IMG/VR virus record: IMGVR_UViG_3300042486_001174
Coordinates: 1 to 35,945 of that record
Length of the DNA: 35,945 nt
Strand: one strand, 5' to 3'
Source: a virus
The position numbers were made by a program, and so were the translations under genes. Positions 6,166-13,318 of this stretch are shown piece after piece. The notes under the pieces were generated by a model, which did no database searches, was not told the DNA's origin, and worked only from the letters and a program-made list of their open reading frames with translations. Position 1 is the first letter of the stretch; each line of letters opens with the position of its first letter.

Positions 6166-6992
6166 ATGATACGTTTCCAATCAGATTCTTCACCATCTTT
6201 GATTCTGAAGAATCTGCATTGTAATTCTTCAATTATTCTATCCTGACGCAGCTTATCTTTAAGTTTTTGATCTGGTCTTTCGTGATAAGCTTCATCAAAC
6301 TCAATTACCACATTTTCAACCGGTTCATAATAATCAAGAAGATATCCAGCAACTCTAAATTCACCAACATTTTCAGCATGAACTCCGTTCCATCCAAGCT
6401 CTGAATTTATTTCCTCAAATAATCGACAAGCCTTTGCATTATAATTTGGACATGTCCAGCCTAAAGGATACTTTGAATCAATATCTCGTAAACGTCCATC
6501 TCTCTGTTTTTCTTTAGTCTCTGGTGTATGAATTTTTCCAGTAAATCCAGGCTTTCTCCCTTTAAGACTTTGAGATTTACGTTTTCTAGTTTCAGGACTT
6601 TCAGTAATGCCTAATCGTGACTTGTTGTATTCTTTTCCTTTATTTGCTTTACTGATTTTCTCTTTGGTTTCTTTAGTATGTGTTCGACTAAAAGCATGAC
6701 TTCGATCAGTACACTTATAACACGTGGTTGCCTTTAATGCTCGATAGTAACATCCAATTCCAGTATGAATGACAATTTCGCCGCATTGACACGTTCTAGT
6801 GTATTCTGTTAATTGAGCTAGTGGATCTTTATCATATGTTCTTTCAACTGCACATGAATCTCTTATTTCTTTGTCCATTAAAAACTTTACATTGTGTTTC
6901 TTCTTATACTCATTTGGAGAAAGACCGCAGCAATACTTAAGATGTAAATAACCAATACTTTTTAATTCTCTTTGACACTCTAAGCAAATCAT
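6153..6992 (-). CDS. Homing-endonuclease-like protein: zinc finger, NUMOD3 repeats, Vsr/EDxHD-like nuclease (279 aa)
   Basis: The N-terminus (C-L-E-C ... S-I-G-Y-L-H-L-K-Y-C-C-G-L-S-P-N-E-Y) resembles MucR/Ros-type finger modules found in phage homing endonucleases; a second C-x-C ... C-x2-C cluster follows near residues 68-95. Three NUMOD3-like DNA-binding segments (H-T-K-E-T-K-E-K-I-S-K-A-N-K-G-K; S-P-E-T-R-K-R-K-S; H-T-P-E-T-K-E-K) follow. The C-terminus (V-I-E-F-D-E-A-Y-H ... D-R-I-I-E ... F-F-R-I) matches a Vsr-like/EDxHD nuclease fold. It is the only leftward gene among rightward genes in this block and is visibly AT-richer than its neighbours, consistent with insertion. It is free-standing, not in an intron of a recognised gene. 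Confidence 0.85.
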   Translation of the reverse strand: MICLECQRELKSIGYLHLKYCCGLSPNEYKKKHNVKFLMDKEIRDSCAVERTYDKDPLAQLTEYTRTCQCGEIVIHTGIGCYYRALKATTCYKCTDRSHAFSRTHTKETKEKISKANKGKEYNKSRLGITESPETRKRKSQSLKGRKPGFTGKIHTPETKEKQRDGRLRDIDSKYPLGWTCPNYNAKACRLFEEINSELGWNGVHAENVGEFRVAGYLLDYYEPVENVVIEFDEAYHERPDQKLKDKLRQDRIIEELQCRFFRIKDGEESDWKRIIQSA

Positions 6993-6997
6993 AAATC

Positions 6998-7005
6998 TAT
7001 TTATA
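6998..7005 (-). promoter_or_regulatory. T4-type late box before the endonuclease gene
   Basis: A perfect TATAAATA on the minus strand. With the T4 late spacing (start six bases after the box) transcription would begin at the A of the ATG at 6992, giving a leaderless mRNA. Confidence 0.55.
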
Positions 7006-7007
7006 AA

Positions 7008-7030
7008 ATGTATGGGTTCAAAACATACAT
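7008..7030. repeat. Short hairpin between the divergent genes
   Basis: ATGTATG (7008-7014) and CATACAT (7024-7030) form a perfect 7-bp inverted repeat with a 9-nt loop. It lies between the leftward endonuclease gene and the rightward gene at 7043. There is no T-run, so it looks like a regulatory or leader structure rather than a terminator. Confidence 0.5.
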
Positions 7031-7042
7031 TATGCCATTAAA

Positions 7043-8026
7043 ATGAAATTCGGAAAAATTCCAAAGAAGCTTAAGTTCTATTGTAGACCTGAGACCAAGA
7101 TTCGATTCAGGTGGTCTGATGTTGAATTTGAAGATCCATCTGCCGCAGACGTATCGGCGATCCCAGTGTTTATCACTGACGCCGAAAATCTAAAGACCCA
7201 AAAGACTGCGGTTGATTGGGCAGGACGTGCACAATGGCATTGGGACCCTGTCACTGGAAAAAGAGTCGATGTCAGCAAGCCTTACACGATCGTTGAAGCT
7301 GATAACTTGCCAGTGAAGAGTGTGCGGATTATTGGTCTTGACATTCGAGGAAATGGTGGTCGTGCATACCAAGCATTGGTTGATGAAAAGTATCTTGTTG
7401 ATATGCGTGAAGACGTTATGCTTGATACGATGATCAATGTCGGCATGGGACTTAATGCAACATTACCAGGCGAATACATCTTTGCACAAATTGGAGCAGA
7501 AATGAAGCTGATTCGCGTAGGTAGCAAGCTGCATGAACTGATGATTGAGACAACTTCATTTGGTGAAAAGAAGGCAATCTCGAAGTTGATTCCAGGCCGC
7601 GTTTATGCTTCAAAGTCCAAGAAAGTATTGTACCTTGGTGAAGTATGGCATACGCCAATTGAACAAAACTACAATTATCGTAATGGCAAATATGATGTGG
7701 CCGTGGTTAAACCGAGTCGCAAGCGTCATCTATGTATCGGCATCAATACTACATCTTCGGACCTCAAAACCACTCTTGGTGAAGATACTACGTTTTTCAC
7801 GGTAAATGTTGAATTCACTGAAAAGCAAAGTAAAGCATATCGCGAAGAACTTGTGGAGATTGAAAACTTTGACATTGAAGAAGCATTGACTGAGATTCGT
7901 CGCAGAATCGAAGTATGCTATGATGAAGAGATGAGGGGATGGGATCTTGCATATTACTCCAGCATGAACATCTCTGCAACAACTCCTGGGTGGATTCACC
8001 CGAAAATTGCCGAAAGACTAAAATAA
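7043..8026 (+). CDS. Hypothetical protein (327 aa)
   Basis: A soluble protein of mixed alpha/beta character without a motif I recognise. The C-terminal third is helical and acidic (YREELVEIENFDIEEALTEI). An ATG at 7032 is followed by a stop after three codons, so ATG 7043 is the start. The stop overlaps the next ATG by one base (TAATG), so it is coupled to the ATP-grasp gene and may act with it. Confidence 0.8.
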   Translation: MKFGKIPKKLKFYCRPETKIRFRWSDVEFEDPSAADVSAIPVFITDAENLKTQKTAVDWAGRAQWHWDPVTGKRVDVSKPYTIVEADNLPVKSVRIIGLDIRGNGGRAYQALVDEKYLVDMREDVMLDTMINVGMGLNATLPGEYIFAQIGAEMKLIRVGSKLHELMIETTSFGEKKAISKLIPGRVYASKSKKVLYLGEVWHTPIEQNYNYRNGKYDVAVVKPSRKRHLCIGINTTSSDLKTTLGEDTTFFTVNVEFTEKQSKAYREELVEIENFDIEEALTEIRRRIEVCYDEEMRGWDLAYYSSMNISATTPGWIHPKIAERLK

Positions 8027-8853
8027 TGAAACCGCAATGGATCATAGAAAACTTCACAAAGGAAGAATCGTTTCTTGACCTTGAAAAAGAAGTCAGAGCC
8101 CAGGGCTATGACGTTCAAACTATCAAAGGTGACTTTCTTAAAGCTGATCTGGCTGATTATCGCGACACATGCGTAATCTTTAATGGCAGCATTGAGATGT
8201 GCAAGATTGCAAAAGAAGTACTCAGCGCTCAAGGATGCAGTCCAATCATCTATTGTGATTGGGAAAAGTATCTGTGCACCTCTTACTATCCGCATTTCTC
8301 AGAGCACGTCTTCAATGACAACTATGTCTTAGTGCCGATGATTGAGTTTCAGCGTAGGCTGTATCAATTCTATGGCATCTTTGGTAAGCAAGAGCTGATC
8401 TTTGTTCGACCAAACAACGGAGACAAAACCTTTAAAGCTGAACTGCTTGACATTCAAGATGCACCGAAGTTCTTTGAAGAATTAGACCAATACAAACATG
8501 ACTTGGTCCTGCTAAGTACTCCAAAGAACATTGTCGGAGAATGGCGTTTTGTATGTACGGCCGAAAAGGAAATCCTAGCAGTATCAAGCTATCGCTATCA
8601 AGGAGTACTTACGCGTATTCCGTCTGCTCCACTTGGCGCCACCGAAAAATGTAAAGAGCTTCTTGAGATCGGATATTACCCTGACAGCGTTTTTTGCATT
8701 GATATTGTGCAGGACTCTGACGGAAACTTCTGGATGATGGAACTCACCTCTTTTTCAAGCGCAGGTCTTTACTCCACTAGGAAAGAAAACATTGTCCGCC
8801 GCGTTTCTGAAATTGCTATGAAAGATTATGAAAAAAGTAATTTACAAAGCTGA
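8026..8853 (+). CDS. ATP-grasp (R2K-type) domain protein (275 aa)
   Basis: The second half shows the ATP-grasp layout: a strand-loop with R-P-N-N-G-D-K-T-F-K-A, then E-W-R-F-V-C-T with a following V-S-S-Y-R-Y-Q, and F-C-I-D-I-V-Q-D-S-D-G-N-F-W-M-M-E-L-T before the end. The last supplies the acidic metal ligands (D-I-V ... E-L). This arrangement matches the R2K (DUF4343) ATP-grasp clade seen in phages. These enzymes ligate a carboxylate to an amine through an acyl-phosphate; the substrate here is unknown. The start is the ATG overlapping the preceding TAA; an upstream in-frame ATG at 7939 would lie within the previous gene. The next promoter begins inside its 3' end. Confidence 0.72.
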   Translation: MKPQWIIENFTKEESFLDLEKEVRAQGYDVQTIKGDFLKADLADYRDTCVIFNGSIEMCKIAKEVLSAQGCSPIIYCDWEKYLCTSYYPHFSEHVFNDNYVLVPMIEFQRRLYQFYGIFGKQELIFVRPNNGDKTFKAELLDIQDAPKFFEELDQYKHDLVLLSTPKNIVGEWRFVCTAEKEILAVSSYRYQGVLTRIPSAPLGATEKCKELLEIGYYPDSVFCIDIVQDSDGNFWMMELTSFSSAGLYSTRKENIVRRVSEIAMKDYEKSNLQS

Positions 8854-8869
8854 CCAAACCGTTTATAAT
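8841..8869 (+). promoter_or_regulatory. Sigma70-type promoter for the SPFH gene
   Basis: TTTACA (8841-8846), 17-nt spacer, TATAAT (8864-8869) in the context CGTTTATAATAAT. The expected +1 is A8876, giving a 15-nt leader made only of A and C (ACAACAAACAACAAC) directly before ATG 8891. The -35 lies inside the end of the ATP-grasp gene. Confidence 0.85.
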
Positions 8870-8890
8870 AATCTCACAACAAACAACAAC

Positions 8891-10162
8891 ATGATTAAGA
8901 AAACACTACTACTGCTTGCGGTATTTGCCGGTTCCACTCTTGCATTCAATGCTTTTGACGGATCGGGCGCTTCAACATTGGTCGCAAATAAACTTGCGCT
9001 CGATACTGTGAATGGCGGAAACGCTGAGTTCATTGCTCAATATTCATATGGACATCTGCTATCTCTGAATGTATGGGCCGTTATGACTACACTTCTAACT
9101 GCATTGGTGATGTGGTCTCGTTCGGTAAACAAGGTCTCGGCTGCTGCTATGCTGCTTGCAGGTTTCTCGTTCCTGTCGCTGCCATCGTGTAAGCCGTATC
9201 AAAAGCCTATCTATAAGGAAATCAAAAGCAATGAAACTGCGTTTGTGATTCCCCTTGAAGGTGACACTGCATCGCAGGTAAAGTTCGACTCCAAGGCTGC
9301 ACTTGAAAAGCACAAGGTTGGCACAAAGCGAATTGAGATTCCGACGCGATGGAGTCAAACTGGTCGAGGTATGGGTTCCGGTGAATGGATTCCAACTGTG
9401 AATATCATCATTGTTGATCGTAGTCCAATTACTCGAAATTGGTCCGCAGGTGATCGAGGAACGTCTAAGGAAGATCAGGCTATCTGGGTTGAATCATCGG
9501 ACAGTGTCGGATTCTCTATGGGCTTTAACTGTACCGCTTTCATTAAAGAAGAAGATACTGCACAGTTCCTCTATTGGTACAGCAGCGGTAGCCTTGCATC
9601 CGTAATGGATAGTGAAATTCGAGGACGCGTCCAGCGTGTCGCTGCTGAAGAAAGCGCCAAGCTTCCGTTGGATGATCTACGTGATAAGAAGAATGAAATC
9701 GCGGCTGCAATCCAAAAGGATGTTATCCCATTCTTCTCTGAACGTGGAATCACGGTCACTACGGTTGGTATGTTTGGCGGTATGACTTATGAAAATCCAG
9801 AGATTCAGAAGTCAATTGACAATGTCTTTGTTGCACAACAGCAGAAGAATGTTGCACTCGCAAAATATGATGCGCAAAAGAAGGAGAACGAACGCGTGAT
9901 TCTTGAAGCACAAGGTGTCGCCGAACAAAAGACTATCACTGCTGAAGCTGATGCTAAGCAGCGTCAAATCCAAGCTGATGCCGAAGCACATGCCATCGCT
10001 ACGCTTACAAAGTCAATTGCTGATGGTGGAACTAACTACCTTAACTACAAGCAAATGGAAATCAATCTTAAGCAGGCTGAACGCTGGGATGGTTCGCTGC
10101 CAAAGATCACTGGTGGATCTGTTGTTCCAATGCTTAACGCTGAAACATTCCTTAATAAGTAA
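8891..10162 (+). CDS. SPFH/prohibitin-like membrane protein (423 aa)
   Basis: The start is ATG 8891, because an upstream in-frame ATG (8828) precedes the promoter. The N-terminus has three hydrophobic segments: residues 4-18, about 48-68 (V-W-A-V-M-T-T-L-L-T-A-L-V-M-W) and about 76-95, the last ending in a lipobox-like L-P-S-C. An SPFH-type beta domain follows, then a long helical region with the repeated V-I-L-E-A-Q-G-V-A-E-Q-K and A-E-A-D-A-K-Q-R-Q-I-Q-A-D-A-E-A typical of stomatin/prohibitin C-terminal coiled coils. Such proteins form oligomeric membrane rings. A role in guarding the infected cell's membrane (as proposed for T4 rII-like proteins) is inference. Its own promoter suggests a high or separate expression level. 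Confidence 0.8.
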   Translation: MIKKTLLLLAVFAGSTLAFNAFDGSGASTLVANKLALDTVNGGNAEFIAQYSYGHLLSLNVWAVMTTLLTALVMWSRSVNKVSAAAMLLAGFSFLSLPSCKPYQKPIYKEIKSNETAFVIPLEGDTASQVKFDSKAALEKHKVGTKRIEIPTRWSQTGRGMGSGEWIPTVNIIIVDRSPITRNWSAGDRGTSKEDQAIWVESSDSVGFSMGFNCTAFIKEEDTAQFLYWYSSGSLASVMDSEIRGRVQRVAAEESAKLPLDDLRDKKNEIAAAIQKDVIPFFSERGITVTTVGMFGGMTYENPEIQKSIDNVFVAQQQKNVALAKYDAQKKENERVILEAQGVAEQKTITAEADAKQRQIQADAEAHAIATLTKSIADGGTNYLNYKQMEINLKQAERWDGSLPKITGGSVVPMLNAETFLNK

Positions 10163-10167
10163 TACAC

Positions 10168-10437
10168 ATGGCTGCAGAAATTGTAACTACATATTACCTA
10201 GCTGGAATTATCAATCGTCCAATCGGTGGATCTGATGATGAACTAACGTCGAAATACACTAAGATTCCAAACACTCCTGACTTCACCACACAAGCTGCGG
10301 CCGAGACGTTTCGAGACGATGTAATTTTGGCGAACGATGAAAACAAGAAATTCTATCGTTGTGCTAGTGTTGGAGGCGCATTTAGTCCAAATCACATTAA
10401 GGTAATCACGCAAACCCGAACAGTAATTCTAGCATGA
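10168..10437 (+). CDS. Hypothetical protein (89 aa)
   Basis: A small soluble protein starting 5 nt after the SPFH stop, with an N-terminal M-A-A-E-I-V-T-T-Y-Y-L-A and a central A-A-A-E-T-F-R-D-D-V-I. No family is recognised. The end overlaps the start of the macro-domain gene by 4 nt (ATGA), so it is translated as part of the same operon. Confidence 0.75.
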   Translation: MAAEIVTTYYLAGIINRPIGGSDDELTSKYTKIPNTPDFTTQAAAETFRDDVILANDENKKFYRCASVGGAFSPNHIKVITQTRTVILA

Positions 10438-10904
10438 AAATAGTCAAAGGCGATCTTGTCAAAGCAATCCGTGAAGGCGCAGATGGAGGACCGCAGGTTA
10501 TGCTGCATGTCTGCAATAACAAAGGTGTCATGGGCAGCGGTATCGCGCTGCAAGTGAAGAATCAAATTCCTGACGCATATCGTGCATATAAGGACTTTGA
10601 GGCTGCAGTTGGTGGTATCCCATTGGGTACAATCAGTACTTGCCACAACGTGATTAACCTTCATGCGCAGAACGGATATGGACAAGGTTTTCGCCATCTT
10701 GACTATGAAGAATTGTACAAGTCGCTTGAGAAGGCAGCAGCATATCTTGAGCGTTCGGGTGTCGAGCGCGTCGGAGTTCCATACCGCATGGGCTCCGATC
10801 GCGCAGGCGGCGATTGGCGAATCGTAAGTGCAATGCTTGAAACAGTCTTTACATACGGCAACAATCCACACATCACTCTATACGTTTATGAACTTGAAAA
10901 CTAA
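10434..10904 (+). CDS. Macro-domain protein (156 aa)
   Basis: The N-terminal V-K-G-D-L, the H-V-C-N-N-K-G-V-M-G-S-G-I-A strand-loop and the late G-V-P-Y-R-M-G-S-D-R-A-G-G-D-W match the ADP-ribose-binding macro fold, closest in outline to the Poa1p/TARG1-like Appr-1''-phosphate-processing branch. The expected chemistry is removal of phosphate or ADP-ribose groups from ADP-ribose 1''-phosphate or ADP-ribosylated targets. It could clear the ADP-ribose 1''-phosphate by-product of RNA repair or reverse host ADP-ribosylation; the sequence does not decide. The last 21 nt form a direct repeat with the end of the next gene. Confidence 0.85.
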   Translation: MKIVKGDLVKAIREGADGGPQVMLHVCNNKGVMGSGIALQVKNQIPDAYRAYKDFEAAVGGIPLGTISTCHNVINLHAQNGYGQGFRHLDYEELYKSLEKAAAYLERSGVERVGVPYRMGSDRAGGDWRIVSAMLETVFTYGNNPHITLYVYELEN

Positions 10905-11094
10905 ATTGATTCGTATGCCTTGGCGTCGACCTAGTGATCTACATGCAAGCGGTTATGTGTCTGGAATCCTTTATAGGAAATGCTACCCTCATGAAAATGT
11001 GGATAAAATCATAGCTGATTTTCAAAAGCTTGCAATTAGTGAAGGTCACAATAGAGAAATCTTAGATATTGAAGTTTATGAACTTGAAAACTAA
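10884..11094 (+). repeat. 21-nt direct repeat flanking a small gene
   Basis: The 21-nt sequence at 10884-10904 recurs exactly at 11074-11094. Each copy holds both the end of one gene (codons for Y-E-L-E-N and stop) and the start of the next (ATG for M-N-L-K-T). The 190-nt period contains essentially one gene. Confidence 0.85.
10888..11094 (+). CDS. Hypothetical protein bounded by a direct repeat (68 aa)
   Basis: It starts at ATG 10888 inside the last codons of the macro-domain gene, in a different frame, with M-N-L-K-T-K-L-I-R-M-P-W-R-R-P. It ends in E-V-Y-E-L-E-N, the same last five codons as the macro-domain protein. The body is short and basic with one cysteine and no known motif. Because the two junctions are identical, deletion between the repeats would remove exactly this gene. 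Confidence 0.65.
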   Translation: MNLKTKLIRMPWRRPSDLHASGYVSGILYRKCYPHENVDKIIADFQKLAISEGHNREILDIEVYELEN

Positions 11095-11554
11095 TCCTGA
11101 ATTTCTTCGGCTTGAAGCTGAAATGGAAAAGATCCAAAAGCAACTGCTTGAAGCAATTTGCGCTGATGAAAAGCTGTCAAAGTTGGATCGTTTGATGCTG
11201 ATCGAAAACTATAAGCTGTTTGAGACGCATTCATGGATACAACATCCGTTGCGCGAAAAGTACATGGAACAACTGAAAGAAGCTGCAATCCGTGAAGGTG
11301 CAACATACTTCATTGATGACGATTGGCCATTCCTTGAAACCGATTATCGTAATCGCGGTGAATACATCTCGCTTCCAAACGAACTGCTATGCGCAGCCGA
11401 AAACATTGATGATGAAGACTATGCTGACGGGTTTACGGTTCTTAGAGATCGAGGAACAGGCGTTGAGATTAAGATCAGTTATGAACAGCTTGAAAGCGAT
11501 GTTTATGATTGGTGCTTAAAGAACAAGAAGATTGGATTTAACTTTGATTGGTAA
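11078..11554 (+). CDS. Hypothetical acidic helical protein (158 aa)
   Basis: The start is ATG 11078, inside the second copy of the 21-nt repeat; a TTG at 11069 is less likely. Residues 5-70 are helical and charged (L-R-L-E-A-E-M-E-K-I-Q-K-Q-L); the C-terminal half is acidic (N-I-D-D-E-D-Y-A-D-G). No family is recognised. The next gene follows after 2 nt. Confidence 0.75.
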   Translation: MNLKTNPEFLRLEAEMEKIQKQLLEAICADEKLSKLDRLMLIENYKLFETHSWIQHPLREKYMEQLKEAAIREGATYFIDDDWPFLETDYRNRGEYISLPNELLCAAENIDDEDYADGFTVLRDRGTGVEIKISYEQLESDVYDWCLKNKKIGFNFDW

Positions 11555-11556
11555 TT

Positions 11557-11922
11557 ATGAAGCGGTATAGTTATGTAACTGATTGTGGAGTAGTTGAAGA
11601 TCCAAATGGTGACTATGTTAAGTATGCCGATTATGAAGCTCTTTCAAAGTATGCTGACAGCCTGGTTGAGTTTTCGAAGATACCATGTCTTCCAGCTGAT
11701 CTTAAAAACCTGCGTGAAGCTAATGGTCATTTCGCGCAAGAGAACAGTATCTTACAGGGTAGGATTCGTGAACTTGAAGCAGAAATTCGGTCGCTGAAAG
11801 CATCTCAAAAGATTAATGAAAATGAAATTGTCGGCTGGAAAAACAAGTGGGACGCAGCAGTAACAATTGCTGCAATCGCAGAAAATAAAGTCGACGCAAT
11901 TAAACGACAAATCTTTCAATAA
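11557..11922 (+). CDS. Coiled-coil protein (121 aa)
   Basis: The ATG at 11557 is preferred over TTG 11548. Residues ~50-90 have a heptad-like pattern (L-R-E-A-N-G-H-F-A-Q-E-N-S-I-L-Q-G-R-I-R-E-L-E-A-E-I), pointing to a coiled coil, followed by a second helix. The N-terminus is beta-like and tyrosine-rich. This looks like a typical small phage helical protein of unknown role. Its TAA overlaps the next ATG by one base. Confidence 0.72.
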   Translation: MKRYSYVTDCGVVEDPNGDYVKYADYEALSKYADSLVEFSKIPCLPADLKNLREANGHFAQENSILQGRIRELEAEIRSLKASQKINENEIVGWKNKWDAAVTIAAIAENKVDAIKRQIFQ

Positions 11923-12533
11923 TGAGTAACACACAAACACAATATGACGGCTATAAGTACTGTTTCATTGACACCGAAACAACTGGTACCGATCGTCTAA
12001 GGAATCATATCTTTCAAATCAGCGGTCGTATCACGACTCCTGACCTTGAGGAACTAGAATCATTTAACTTAGTCTTCAGACCATACAGTCTTGAGCATGT
12101 TGAACAAGGCGCGCTTGAAAAGACGCGTATGACTGTCGAAGATTTGGCTTCATTCCCAATGTCTAGTTCGCAGGCTTACGCCGAATTTTCCGAAATCCTA
12201 GGAAGGCATGTTCAGAAGTTCAACAAGAAGGATAAGATGCACTTCGTTGCATACAATGCTGGATTTGATGTTGACTTTACGCGACAGTGGTTTACCGTAA
12301 ATGGAGACTCATATTTCGGTAGCTGGTTCTGGAACCCGCCGATTTGTTGCATGCAAGCTGCCGCATGGCTGACACAACGTGTTCGAGGTGCTCTCCCGGA
12401 CTTCAAACTGGGAACTGTCTGCCGAGCCGCAGAATTAGGATGGAATGAAGACTCTGCTCATAATGCCGATTATGACATTGAGAAAACGGTGCAGCTTTTC
12501 CGCTATTTGACGGAATATGCTCCGAAAATTTGA
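11922..12533 (+). CDS. DEDDh 3'-5' exonuclease, DnaQ-like (203 aa)
   Basis: ExoI motif F-I-D-T-E-T-T-G gives D17 and E19; ExoII is A-Y-N-A-G-F-D-V-D-F; ExoIII is H-N-A-D-Y-D with the DEDDh histidine five residues before its aspartate. The length fits a stand-alone exonuclease of the DnaQ/RNase T group. It may act on DNA ends, RNA ends or a proofreading substrate; the motifs do not separate these. It is the last gene of the operon: a long inverted repeat follows 35 nt later. Confidence 0.88.
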   Translation: MSNTQTQYDGYKYCFIDTETTGTDRLRNHIFQISGRITTPDLEELESFNLVFRPYSLEHVEQGALEKTRMTVEDLASFPMSSSQAYAEFSEILGRHVQKFNKKDKMHFVAYNAGFDVDFTRQWFTVNGDSYFGSWFWNPPICCMQAAAWLTQRVRGALPDFKLGTVCRAAELGWNEDSAHNADYDIEKTVQLFRYLTEYAPKI

Positions 12534-12567
12534 CTGAATACCCGTAACCTATTGAAATTCATAAATT

Positions 12568-12602
12568 TGCACAAAAGTGGGAACTTTTTTCACTTTTGTG
12601 CA
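12568..12602. terminator. 12-bp inverted repeat, probable (bidirectional) terminator
   Basis: TGCACAAAAGTG (12568-12579) and CACTTTTGTGCA (12591-12602) are perfect complements around an 11-nt loop that includes T6, followed on the plus strand by TTTTCTT. It ends the exonuclease operon. The stem abuts the -35 of the next promoter, so it could also be an operator. Confidence 0.7.
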
Positions 12603-12610
12603 TTTTCTTG

Positions 12611-12639
12611 TTTACATTCCGCGAGTTTCCGTTTATAAT
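12611..12639 (+). promoter_or_regulatory. Sigma70-type promoter P2
   Basis: TTTACA (12611-12616), 17-nt spacer, TATAAT (12634-12639). The expected +1 is G12646, giving a leader that begins GTAAGGCAACCACTAC, shared almost base for base with the promoter at 17262. Confidence 0.92.
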
Positions 12640-12666
12640 AATTCTGTAAGGCAACCACTACAAAAT

Positions 12667-12948
12667 ATGAATACCACTAAAACTTCCGCTTTCTCCGCCA
12701 CCACTCGCGCCGCTGACAAAGAATACATTGTCATTGGAATCAACAGTAAGGAACATTCCGTGTTGGCTCGCACTCCGTATGAAGCCCTTGGAATCTTCCT
12801 CAAGCGCGGCCGCCACGGTCTTGGCACCAATTGGAGACTGACTCGCCAACCAGACGGTTGGATCGTGGCTGTCAATACCACAGGCCGCAATCTTGAGCGC
12901 AAAATGCACAAACTCCGCGAGAAAAACTACACTCGCGGAATGCGCTAA
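12667..12948 (+). CDS. Hypothetical basic protein (93 aa)
   Basis: ATG 12667 lies 21 nt after the predicted transcript start, whereas an upstream in-frame ATG (12577) lies before the promoter. The product is basic, with a compact middle (E-Y-I-V-I-G-I-N-S-K-E-H-S-V-L-A-R-T-P-Y-E-A-L) that may be a beta-alpha unit, and an Arg/Lys-rich C-terminus. First gene of the P2 operon. No family recognised. Confidence 0.8.
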   Translation: MNTTKTSAFSATTRAADKEYIVIGINSKEHSVLARTPYEALGIFLKRGRHGLGTNWRLTRQPDGWIVAVNTTGRNLERKMHKLREKNYTRGMR

Positions 12949-12979
12949 TCGGCTCTGAAACTCAACAAGCGTCTCATCT

Positions 12980-13318
12980 ATGAAAAAGATTGTTACTAAA
13001 GATTCTCTACTGCAACTGCTTGACGGCTCTCCAGAGCGGAAAGCGCAAATCGTAGGTCGGGCGCTTGTTGTTCTTTTCAACCGCCAAGTCGAAGACGAAA
13101 AGACCAGCAACGATACTCGCCACCTCAATATGCGCGGGTTCGCTCCATGCGATGCTTACAGCGGAACTCTTACTGCTAAGTACTACCTTAAGCACCGCAG
13201 ACTACTCGATTGGCAACTTGAGCGATGGCTTGCTCCAACGACCAAAGGATACCCGCGTATTGCAAAATACACTCGTCAGCTCAACGAAGCCGCAAACGAA
13301 AAACTTCAAACGGTATGA
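12980..13318 (+). CDS. Hypothetical protein (112 aa)
   Basis: A soluble helical protein with R-A-L-V-V-L-F-N-R-Q near residues 26-35, a central R-G-F-A-P-C-D-A-Y-S-G-T-L-T-A-K-Y-Y-L-K, and L-L-D-W-Q-L-E-R-W. This kind of sequence occurs in uncharacterised proteins of several phage types, but I cannot assign a function. Its TGA overlaps the next ATG (ATGA). Confidence 0.78.
   Translation: MKKIVTKDSLLQLLDGSPERKAQIVGRALVVLFNRQVEDEKTSNDTRHLNMRGFAPCDAYSGTLTAKYYLKHRRLLDWQLERWLAPTTKGYPRIAKYTRQLNEAANEKLQTV

Noticed and set aside
7008-7030. tRNA T-arm-like hairpin (GGTTCAAAA loop, CCA-like sequence after it)
   Set aside because: No acceptor, D or anticodon arm can be built upstream; that sequence is the endonuclease gene.
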